DNA from: Isochrysis galbana
Taxonomy: Eukaryota; Haptophyta; Isochrysidales; Isochrysidaceae
Length of the DNA: 64,000 bases
NCBI GenBank assembly: GCA_018136815.1
Contig: CM030932.1
Span: 4,029,790 to 4,093,789, forward strand
Reading direction: 5' to 3'
Of this stretch, positions 20,205 through 29,369 are shown one piece after another. Below the pieces are notes generated by a model. That model was not told where the DNA came from. It saw only the letters and a list, made by a program, of their open reading frames with translations, and did no database searches. Both the position numbers and the translations under genes were made by a program. Positions within the stretch are counted from its first letter, which is position 1, and every line of letters starts with the position of its first letter.

Positions 20205-22209
20205 ATGGACGGCGCGGCCGCGCTGCTGCTCACGCTGAGCAGCGCGGCGTTCTCGGCGCTCTCGTCTCCCGCTCTTTGCCCTCAGCCGCTCGCGCCGGAA
20301 ACGCGGGGCTCGCGCTGCGTGTGGAGTCGGCAGAGGCCTATCACAATGACTTTTGATCCGCTTGGGTGGCTAAAGGGCCGTCTGGGCAAGCAGAAGGAGC
20401 CCCAGCCCTTTGATATGAGCAGCCGGCCGGAGCGGATCATCCTTGTCCGCCACGGCCAGTCGGATGGCAACGCCAACCGGCGGGCGTACGAGCGGACACC
20501 AGACTCGCAGATCGCGCTAACTGACGTTGGGTATGCCCAGGGCGTCGTTGCGGGCTTGCAGATCCGCAAGCTCGTCGGCAACGAGTCTGTCCGCTTCTAC
20601 TACTCGCCCTATTTGCGTGCTCGACAAACGCTCCTTGCCGTGCTGAAGGCCTTTGATTCGCAGACGGTTGAATTGAGCACCGAGCCGAGGCTGCGCGAGC
20701 AGGACTTCGGTAAGGCCTTGCTCACCCTGGCTTTCTAACCCGCCCTAAGCAGCATCGGCACCCAGTCGCTGCGCATGTGAAGCTTGGTCTAGCACAGCTG
20801 CCCTGCTTCTTTAGCTCACTGATGCTTGTGGGCCCGCCTGGCACCATGTGCCACTCCGCAGGCAACTTCCAGGACGCGAGCCGGATGGAGAAGGTCTTCA
20901 AAGAGCGTCAAAAGTTTGGGCGCTTTTATTACCGCTTCCCCAACGGCGAGGCCGGCACAGATGTGTATGATCGAATGGCATCGTTCATCACCTACATGTT
21001 TCGTACGATGAACTCCGAATCAGATTACTTTCGAGGGCCCCAGACCGGTCCGCCGCCGAGGAACTACGTGCTGGTGAGGCGAAGCGTACACGCCCAGAGC
21101 AATCATGGACTACTCGAGGCCAATGCACTCGCGTCATACGCGCTGGGCGTAGAGCAACGGAGGGGCCTATTATCGCCCACGGCCATCTCATTTCCTACTC
21201 TCAGATTACACACGGTCTCCTCATGCGTATCTTCTGCATGTGTTATTTTCGGTGGACGGTCAGCGAGTTCGAGCAGGTGTGGAACCCTTCCAATTGCGAG
21301 ATCTGGGTGCTGCAAAAGATATCGGGAAAGCTCACGTATGAGCTAGTCGGGCGATGGAGAGCCTCCCCTTATGGCGGGGTCTTCACGGACATCACATTTG
21401 GTGCGCGTTGCAAAGCCCCTCCCCCTCCCCACGCGAAGCCTCGTGTGCGTCATTGAGCACACCACCACCTGCAGTCGGCCAACGGGCAATTGAGTCTTCT
21501 CTGGACTCAGCAGCCACCGGTGGTCGCACGCTCGGGCCTGGCGGCGAACTCTCTGTCGGGTTACATCGGCCCGCCCTAACTGCTACTTCGCAAAGCTTCT
21601 TGATGAACTTTTGCCCATCTAATTTTTGTGGCACCTATACCTCCTTCCGATTTTTGTCGCACCTATGTCTCCGTCTACCTGCAGCGCACACTTTCTCATT
21701 GCTTAGCGTCTCTCGGCGTTGCACGTGCAGGGAAAGATCGCAAGGAGAAGGTACCTGAGCATATGAAGCGTCCGCTTGCAACACGGGCTGTCACCCCCGG
21801 CACTCCCGACGCGCTGGATAGCCCGGAGCTCGAGCATCTTCGAGATTTACCGCTTCCCAAGGCAGGAGATCAACGTGAGGGCGAGTCGGGCCGGAGCTCA
21901 TCGGTTCGCCGCCGAAAGAGTCCCAGCATAGGCCGGGGCGACGAGGTGCTGAAGTATTGGCTTGGGGATCAAGTTATTGACGGCTCGAGCAGCGGGGATG
22001 AGAGCAAGAAAAGCATCAAGAGTAGCGATGTTCGGGAAACCCTATTTGAGGGTGATATCCAGAACAAGGAAGGCTTTGCGACAAGAGGCCAGGACGGCGT
22101 GCCTGAAGGTGGAGACCACGCAGCTCACGTTAAGCCTAGCACGGCGGCCAACTCGTCAGCCTCATCGGCTCGGTCGCCTTTGCCAACTACTAGCGATGCG
22201 GAGGGGTAA
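20205..22209 (+). CDS. Histidine phosphatase (phosphoglycerate mutase-like), four exons
   Basis: Exons 20205-20709, 20862-21073, 21205-21400 and 21731-22209 all join in phase with GT-AG borders, giving 463 residues. The N-terminus (AALLLTLSSAAFSALSS) is hydrophobic and may be a signal or organelle leader. The catalytic RHG block is ILVRHGQSDGNANRRAYERT, followed by ALTDVGYAQG and YYSPYLRARQT. Exon 2 gives NFQDASRMEKVFKERQKFGR and GEAGTDVYDR. Exon 3 gives the second histidine, ITHGLLMRIF, then WNPSNCEIWVLQ. Both catalytic His, the Arg pairs and the Glu of REQDFG are present. This matches the eukaryotic branch-1 histidine phosphatases (DET1/YOR283W type), not glycolytic PGAM. The last exon adds about 160 polar, phosphorylatable-looking residues with no domain. 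Substrate unknown. Confidence 0.92.
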
Positions 22210-23149
22210 TTCCTCAATCTCCTTGTGTTATGATCGCAAGCTGCGCGCACAAACCGGGCCACGTCCTGTATGGCGTCTGCACCGGTGAGTATGGTGCTGC
22301 TCGAAGAAGGGGAGAACGATCCGTTTCACGGTCTTGTTGTCCTTGGTTGGTCCACATCCACGAGACGGGCTTCGGCTGCACGGTTCACGGCGGCGGCGCG
22401 GGCCGTATGAAGGCAGGAGGAGAGAGCACACGCCCTCCCGTCGCTGATCTGCCCCAAAAGCAAATTGTTGGTGGCGGAGGTGACAGTGATAGTGACAGGT
22501 GATGTGATGCGTGATGCCAACCTCATCGCCAACAGCAGTCGCGGTTGGCACGCACGACCCCTGAGTTGAGGAAAAGTTCTTGGCCCCGCGGGCGGCGGTT
22601 CGCCCGCCCTGCGTGACTTCCCTCGGCGGGGACTTCCTCCCCTCGTCTCTTCCCGGTCCCGCATGCTTTCCCGTCCGATGGCTCCCCTGTTCTTCACTTC
22701 ACTGTCCTCTTTTCTCTCTGCCCCGCTCCCGTTCCCGGTTCCTTTCTTTGTGTGACTGGCAAGGATGAGCCATGCCAGGTTGTGACTGTGGCTGTGAAGG
22801 CGCGTGACATCGAAAGTCCCGGGGTACCACAAGCTTACGGTTACGGGGGAAATATGGCATTCCCGTTGGGGGTCGGGGCAAAGTTTTCCGCCGCGATGGC
22901 GGTTGCTTTATTTTTATTTTATTTGAAAGGCGGCTCTTGATGCATTCATCATTCATCCGGTACCACAATTTCAGGGGTGAGGGCGGCGCAGAGTGGGCGA
23001 TGGCGATGGTTTGGCCCTCGCCCTGCGCGCGCTAGAAAAAGCGAAGGCGCCAGTTTCACAAGTTCCCCAAGTGGCAAGTGGGTATTCCCTCCCCTCCACC
23101 TCCACCTCCACCTCCACGTTGTGGGGATTCCTTCCCCACATACACCGGG
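22210..23149. other. No gene seen
   Basis: 3' flank of the phosphatase and spacer. Open frames on both strands are short and without conserved motifs. Confidence 0.4.
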
Positions 23150-23258
23150 CATGCACCAACCGCGCACACCCCCATCGCGGGGTAGGGGCTCCATTGCCGT
23201 CGAGGGCTACGGACCACAAGACTAAGGTTCTACTCCCACAACAAGAAAAACTCTGAGG
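23150..23258 (+). repeat. Dispersed repeat E, copy 1
   Basis: CCAACCGCGCACACCCCCAT, GGGGCTCCATTGCCG and CAACAAGAAAAACTCTGA recur inverted at about 41885-42000. The transposon D insertion site (23262) is only a few bases past the repeat edge. Confidence 0.8.
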
Positions 23259-23261
23259 TGC

Positions 23262-23268
23262 CCATTAT
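23262..23268. repeat. Transposon D target-site duplication, left
   Basis: CCATTAT, repeated exactly at 28326-28332. Confidence 0.85.
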
Positions 23269-24041
23269 TAGGGCGGTCAAACAGGGCTTTTTAAGTACTA
23301 ATATGGGGGGGGGGTGACATTTTTTGACCATTTTCCAAAGTCCACAACAAAACTCCCAGGGGGGCCACCTGCCGCCACGAAAATCTTCGCCAGAAAATGG
23401 TGCGATTCTCCTCCCCCCTCGCCCCTCCCTTGCACAAGCTCTGGGGCTCTACCGGTAAAGAACCGCGGCGCCCGCCGCGGGAGTGATAGACGTATTTTGA
23501 AACAGAGTATTCATCACACCGGATTCCTTATTGATCCGTCCCACTCGTCGGCCGCCCGAGATTGATCGCCTGCCTGCTGAAGGCAAGACGTCATCTGCGC
23601 AGCCCTCAGCGTACCTCATAGTGCGCGCACACGGCCCCCTAGGCCACACACGTACCCGCCCTGACCACCCCGACCCGCCCCTCGCAGGATTCGCCCTCGC
23701 CCGACGTTGCCACCGACTTCCAGCTTCTCAACGCTGGGGTCATCGACACCTGGCTCACGAGCGCCAGCGTCCAGGCCGTCCTCGCCGCGCTCCTGTGCTC
23801 GAGCCCCCCCAATCCGGCGTTGGTCGACGAGGCTCGTCCAGTGGGTGGCCTGAGTGTGGCCCACGCGACCGCGCTCCACGCCGCTGCGGAAGAATGGGCT
23901 CAAAATCTCGCCAGAGCGCACATACGCGCGTCTTGCGAGGCCACACCACCGGGAGCTGATGTTATATTCGCCCGGTGGGTGGAGGCCTTGACAGGCGGCG
24001 CAGGTACTCTGCAGGCGCTTCCGCAGGCGAGGAGCACCGCC

Positions 24042-24772
24042 TGTGGAAATCAACGCCGCAGCTTGGATTGTAACGAGATGAGCGAGATGTAACGAGATGG
24101 CCTGATGGCCCGACGACGAGATGAACGAGATGGCCTTGATGGCCCGACGAGATGAACGAGATGGCCCTGGGGCCCGACGAGATGAACGAGATTTTCGGGT
24201 AACGGAACTGGACGAGGAGTTTCCCCACTAAGCTTGGTCGTAATGCGGTGAAACCGATTTTCGGAGACAAGCGGGAAACCGGGGCGGAAGGAACTGGCAA
24301 GGAAGCCGGCAGGAAGGCAGAGGAAATGTCTTGGCAAGGCGACGGAGGCAGGATTTTAACGGTAGACGGAGTGCAGAATTTTAACGGTAGGAAGGCAGGA
24401 TATTTTAACAGTAGGAAGAGGCAGGATTTCTAACGGTAGAAGAAGAGCGTGGAATTTAACTGTAGAAGAAGAGCGGAGAGGAGAAGGAGCGGGGCTCAAA
24501 CTGCAGAGCGCTCCGTCCGGACTCGAACTCGCGACCCAGAGCAAAAGGTTGGTGGAGGCGGTGGGTTGAACCACTATGCCACGCGAGAGTTTACGTAGCC
24601 ATAGGGCCGATGGGAAGGGCTGAGAACCGCCCTATATACTCTGGGTTTTTTTTCTCTTCTTTTTCTTCTTTTTCACACTTTTCTTCTTCTTTCTTCCTCT
24701 GTTCTTTTTACTGTTTACTGTTTTTCTTTTACTGTTATTTCTTTTTGCCTCTGAGACATCGCGAATGCGACA
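24042..24772 (+). repeat. Left LTR
   Basis: It holds a roughly 33-bp tandem repeat built on GACGAGATGAACGAGATGGC (about 24070-24190), five copies of an ACGGTAG/AACAGTAG motif, an antisense tRNA-like segment at 24509-24587 and TATATA at about 24633. A pyrimidine-rich stretch follows. Confidence 0.88.
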
Positions 24773-24837
24773 CCCCCCGACTTAATCACGAGCGTCCTCG
24801 CGAGCCTTCTGCAAGCGGAATCCTTATGTCTCTAAAT

Positions 24838-25568
24838 TGTGGAAATCAACGCCGCAGCTTGGATTGTAACGAGATGAGCGAGATGTAACGAGATGGCCTG
24901 ATGGCCCGACGACGAGATGAACGAGATGGCCTTGATGGCCCGACGAGATGAACGAGATGGCCCTGGGGCCCGACGAGATGAACGAGATTTTCGGGTAACG
25001 GAACTGGACGAGGAGTTTCCCCACTAAGCTTGGTCGTAATGCGGTGAAACCGATTTTCGGAGACAAGCGGGAAACCGGGGCGGAAGGAACTGGCAAGGAA
25101 GCCGGCAGGAAGGCAGAGGAAATGTCTTGGCAAGGCGACGGAGGCAGGATTTTAACGGTAGACGGAGTGCAGAATTTTAACGGTAGGAAGGCAGGATATT
25201 TTAACAGTAGGAAGAGGCAGGATTTCTAACGGTAGAAGAAGAGCGTGGAATTTAACTGTAGAAGAAGAGCGGAGAGGAGAAGGAGCGGGGCTCAAACTGC
25301 AGAGCGCTCCGTCCGGACTCGAACTCGCGACCCAGAGCAAAAGGTTGGTGGAGGCGGTGGGTTGAACCACTATGCCACGCGAGAGTTTACGTAGCCATAG
25401 GGCCGATGGGAAGGGCTGAGAACCGCCCTATATACTCTGGGTTTTTTTTCTCTTCTTTTTCTTCTTTTTCACACTTTTCTTCTTCTTTCTTCCTCTGTTC
25501 TTTTTACTGTTTACTGTTTTTCTTTTACTGTTATTTCTTTTTGCCTCTGAGACATCGCGAATGCGACA
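24838..25568 (+). repeat. Right LTR
   Basis: Offset from the left copy by exactly 796 bp. No difference was seen by eye over the compared blocks. Confidence 0.88.
25305..25383 (-). promoter_or_regulatory. tRNA-like Pol III A-box/B-box pair inside the LTR (also at 24509-24587)
   Basis: On the minus strand TGGCATAGTGG (25367-25377) fits the A-box consensus TRGYNNARNGG, and AGTTCGAGTCC (25315-25325) fits the B-box. Their spacing is tRNA-like. The T-stem pairs poorly, so this is a decayed tRNA-derived (SINE-type) segment rather than a functional tRNA gene. Confidence 0.6.
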
Positions 25569-28332
25569 CCGCCACGAGGTCGCTGCTGGCAAGGGCGGCG
25601 CGCTACGCCAAGGCGCAGGCAAAGATCTTGTATCACTCGGAATACAAGGCGCGCAGGGCGCTCGCACGCGGAAATGACCCAGAGGTGGTCGCCCAGAAAA
25701 AGGCGGCGGAGCTGGCGAGGCTCTGGCAAGACTGGTCCAAGCCATTCGCCTCCTCCGGTTCCGGCGGCGGCGGCGACGGCGGCAGCGGAGGCGGCGGCGG
25801 CGGCGGTGGCGGCGGTGGCGGCGGTGGCGGCGGCGGCGGTGGTGGCGGCGGCGGTGGCGCCAGCCCACCTCCTGCGCCCCTCCCCCCGCGCGAAATGCGT
25901 TGGATTCTGGCCTGTGGCACGGCGTCTCCGGGCTCGCCATTTCGGGCGCTCGCCGGCGCCGCTCTACCGCTCACTATTATCTGTGAGTTCGTCGGCTGTG
26001 GCGCTCGCTCACATTGGGCACCGCGCCGGCAGCAGCCAGCGATTCGTGTGACGCAAGCGCTTCTCCGGCTGGAGATGCGGCGCAGCTCCCAGCTGCGCGA
26101 CGAGCTCGCGGCGCGAGAGGTCGCCATGGTGGCACTGGAGCGGAGCCAGCAGCAGGCGGCGCGGCATGCGACGGCGGCGGCGGCGGCACTTGAAGCCTCC
26201 TCGCCGGCGTGCGCGATTATCTATCAGGTATGCCACGCGCGGCCCACTGCCCTGCGATGCATGCACTCACGTAGAGCTCCACCACCGCACGCAGGTTGCC
26301 AAATATGTGGCGCTCTGCTCATCAAAGGGCTACGCGATCGGCGCGAAGTTCCGCGAGTGGATGGAGGCGAAGCTCGACGACATGGTCGACGCCTGCACCG
26401 ACGCTGTGCTCGGCAACGTCGAGGACCTCCTCGCCATCTGCGGCTCTCGGTCGTACGTCTTCTTCCTGAACGCCGCCGTCACCGAGCGCCTCCTCACGCA
26501 GGAGAACACGCTCCGCACCTTCCTCGAGGAGGAGGCGATGATGGCCGAGAAGGCGGGCGGCAAGCTCCGCGGCTCCATCCTCAAGGGCGCCTCCTCTCCC
26601 GAGATCATGGCAGCGGTGCGGGCGATGTCGATCCTCTCTGACACAGTGCTGTGGCCGCTTCTGCGCGCGATCAAGTTTGGACCGGAGCAGTGCGCGCTCG
26701 ACGTCCTCCCGGATGTCTGGCCCGCCGCGATCGACTTCTTTACGAAGGCGGCAGCCGATCCGCAGGCCGTCATCGATGGCCGCGTGCGGATCGACTTGGG
26801 TCCCCGCGCCCCGACGCTGCCCACGCTGACTCCCGGGCAAGAGAGGCGGAGCTGTCGGGCCGCCATCGACTCGGCTCGAATCAGAGAGAGGGCAGCCGGC
26901 GACGAGCTGGTCGGCAAGCTGCTCGCTGCGGCGTTCGAGGCGATGGTGCCGGCGACCAAGAACCACGCGGCCGAGTTCATCGCGCCCGACGGCAAGTTGT
27001 GCAAGGAGAAGATCACCCCGGAGCTCCGCGCCAAGTACGACGCGCTCCTCGCCACCAGCACCCCCGTTGAGCGCTTGCACGCCCTTGGCAAAGCAAGTGA
27101 CAAGGTGGCCGGCCAGCAGCGCGCCGACTCGCGCGCCGGCATCGCGTTGGGCAAGTTCAACCACCAAGATGTGTGGCTCGACTCGAAGGCGCCGACGGAG
27201 CTCGAGGCGGTATTGCGGGTAGCTTGGCGAGAGGCGCGGCTGGGGCGGCGGCTGACGATGAAGCAGCAGCGGATCAAGGCCGGCAAGATGAAAGAGCCGG
27301 CACGGGAGGAGAAGCTCAAGGGCAAGAGAGAGCGAGTGAATGCCAAGGCGGCGGAGGAAGCGCGCATTCGAGATGTTGTGTTGAAGCGCAAGTACTCCGA
27401 GTTGAAGGCTCTCGGCATCACCGAGCTACGCGACCAACTCAAGAACTACAGGATGGTCAAGAAGTACAGTGGCTTCCTGCTGACGATGCAGTCGCGATCT
27501 GACTACGTGCTCGCGGTGCAGCGGCTCATGGTGCAGGAGTTCGGCCTCGGCGCGAACGACCTTGTCGAGGGCGACTCTGGTCTCGAGGGACGCGGCCTGC
27601 GTCAGAAGCGAGTGCAGCGGCGGCCGGCGCAACCGAAGGTGCGGGGGCACTCGCCAGCCAAGCGCAAGCGTGATGCTCAAATCGTCTCCGCCTTTGGCTA
27701 CGAGTGGTATGACGACGAAATCTTCGAATTCGAGTCCATCATCGGGCGGATGGTCGTCGGAGATGATGATTGCGACGAGGCACCGGCGCGCGGCTGGCGC
27801 GATTGGCGTCGCTGGCGCGGCGGGTTCTGCTCACTCAATGTCCTGGCTGGCCCGGACACCGGGCTGATGGCGAAGAAAGCTTTCGCAGCGCGCCCGGGCG
27901 CACGCCTAACTCGGGCGCTCCGGGACCCCTCCGTTGGCGCGCTAGCGAGGGACGCGAGGGGGCGATTTGCGATGAGGCGGCGGCGGGCATGGGGGGCAGT
28001 AAGAGGCGCTCCTGGCAGCCTACGCGCATGGCTGTGGCTGTCCGAGGCACGCTGCGCCGGGTACGCGTCGATTAGCGGCCCGACGCTCGCCCGCGCTCGC
28101 GTCGGACGTCGGCCCTCCGCGATAGTGATTTCTGGCCAATTTGCGCGTTTTCTGGCTACGCATCGCTGTGGGGGCTACCGTGGGGGGTCTAGGGCCCAAA
28201 GGGCACCGGATATGTGCTAGTTACACCTATCCGGTCACCATATCCAAAAATCTCGTAATGAATCCTCAATCTTGACTTGGTCAATTTTCACCCTTAGAAG
28301 TTAAAATAGCTGTTTGACCGCCCTACCATTAT

Positions 28333-29251
28333 CCCAGTTACAATTCTTCTTCATTAGTCACTAGAGCTACTCTAGGGTACTCCTACTCGTAGAGTAGTAG
28401 AGTGTGGTCTGAGGTGTCAATGAGCTATTAGCTAGTGGGGTTGGCTAGGATATAACATTAATTATTTATTATCTACGCTCTACCCCCCCGCCCCCCCCCC
28501 CCGCCCGCCCCTTCTTCCCCTCTCTCTCGCCCCTCTCTCTCGCCCCGCTCGCTCGCGCCCGCGGCGCTCCCTCTCTCTCTCTCTCTCCTCCTCCTCGTCG
28601 CTCCCATCTCTCTTGAGTCTTGTCTCTCTTGGCTCTCGTTAGAAAGAAGAAGACGGACGGAGAGCGCAGATCTAGAGGAGCACGAAAGTAGATCCTCTCT
28701 ACTCTCTGATGATCATCCCGCCCCCACAGATGATTGTACTTTGACTTTCTTACCCCTTCCTCCCCCCTCTCCCTCCTCTCCTCCTTCTTTCCTCATTCTT
28801 TGTAGGAAAAGACGCGACGACCTCCTCCACTCCACTCTTCTCTTCTCCGTCTTAGTTTATTCCCTCTCTCACCCTTCCTCTTCTCATCTCTTCTCTTCTT
28901 CCCTTATTCCTCTTCTCTCTAGAGGATATATAGATTCCAAGGAAAAGAGCTGGGTCTACCAGTCTCTCCTCTTCATCCTCTCTCTTCTTAGATGTGAAAC
29001 TCTCTCTCTTCTTTCTCTTTCTCTCCTTCCGCTCGTTCTCTCCTTTCCACTCCAACTCTCTTATCACCGCTGTATTTTACCTAAACCACCTGCTGTTCTC
29101 TTCTCTTTCTGGTCGTCCCTTTGCCCCTCCCCCTCTCTCCCCCTCTCCAGAGAGCTTCTTAGACCCCTCCCGCGCGCGGCACGGCGCGCCCTCCCTCCCG
29201 CCTGCCCCCCCCCCCCCCCTCGTTCTCTCCTCGACTTTGCCTTTGCCGGGG
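28333..29251. promoter_or_regulatory. PP2C gene 5' flank
   Basis: It contains ATTAGCTAGTGGGGTTGGCT (about 28427) that recurs inverted near 63131-63152, an AT-rich block with TTATTTATTATC, C runs and long CT tracts up to the first ATG. No separate gene. Confidence 0.45.
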
Positions 29252-29319
29252 ATGGTGAGCGCCACCGCGCCCGCAACGTCTGTGCATAAGACCACGCGCC
29301 TAGCGCCGTGCCACCGCGC

Positions 29320-29369
<50 letters not shown>

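Larger units (their letters stand above)
24042..25568 (+). mobile_element. TRIM-like LTR retroelement (731-bp LTRs, 65-bp interior)
   Basis: Two apparently identical copies, 24042-24772 and 24838-25568, each begin TGTGGAAATC and end GCGACA, the TG..CA form of LTRs. The 5-bp duplication CCGCC flanks the unit (24037-24041 and 25569-25573), as expected for integrase-mediated insertion. The 65-bp interior encodes nothing, and I see no clear primer-binding site, so the element depends on another for mobility. Near identity of the LTRs suggests a recent insertion. It lies in frame-breaking position inside the transposon D gene. Confidence 0.88.
23688..28220 (+). pseudogene. Transposon D gene (candidate transposase with SAP-like motif), split by an LTR element
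   Basis: An exon beginning at 23688 after CTCGCAG runs to 24041. Removing 24042-25568 plus one CCGCC copy restores the same frame at 25574, which runs to 26227. An in-phase 67-bp intron (26228-26294, CAG/GTATG..GCAG/GT) leads to 26295-28220. The coding total is 977 residues without earlier exons. Visible parts: helical N-terminal segments (LARLWQDWSK), a poly-Gly run encoded by (GGC)n at about 25765-25860, then VAKYVALCSSKGYAIGAKFR and repeated acidic/aromatic stretches. Further on are TPVERLHALGKASDKVAG and a basic helix rich in KR. Near 27395-27530 comes ELKALGITELRDQLKNYRMV .. DYVLAVQRLM, which fits a SAP DNA-binding motif. The ERLHALGKAS and SAP order recalls uncharacterised transposon proteins in algae and invertebrates. 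No DDE triad could be assigned by eye. Confidence 0.65.
23269..28325 (+). mobile_element. Transposon D: 5,057-bp TIR element with 7-bp target duplication
   Basis: The left end reads TAGGGCGGTCAAACAG followed by a T-rich stretch, GGGTGACAT and TTTGACCA. The right end in inverse reads TAGGGCGGTCAAACAG, TATTTTAACT, GGGTGAAAATTGACCA. So the first 16 bases are perfect, with imperfect matching to about 50. CCATTAT flanks both sides exactly. The element carries a single gene in + orientation and has been invaded by an LTR element. End fragments of the same family lie at 19460-19602, 37755-37840 and 51485-51734, so it is multi-copy. I could not place it in a known superfamily: a 7-bp duplication with these termini is not diagnostic. 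Confidence 0.85.

Noticed and set aside
25305-25383. Functional tRNA gene
   Set aside because: A and B boxes are present, but the T stem has mismatches and no complete cloverleaf could be drawn.
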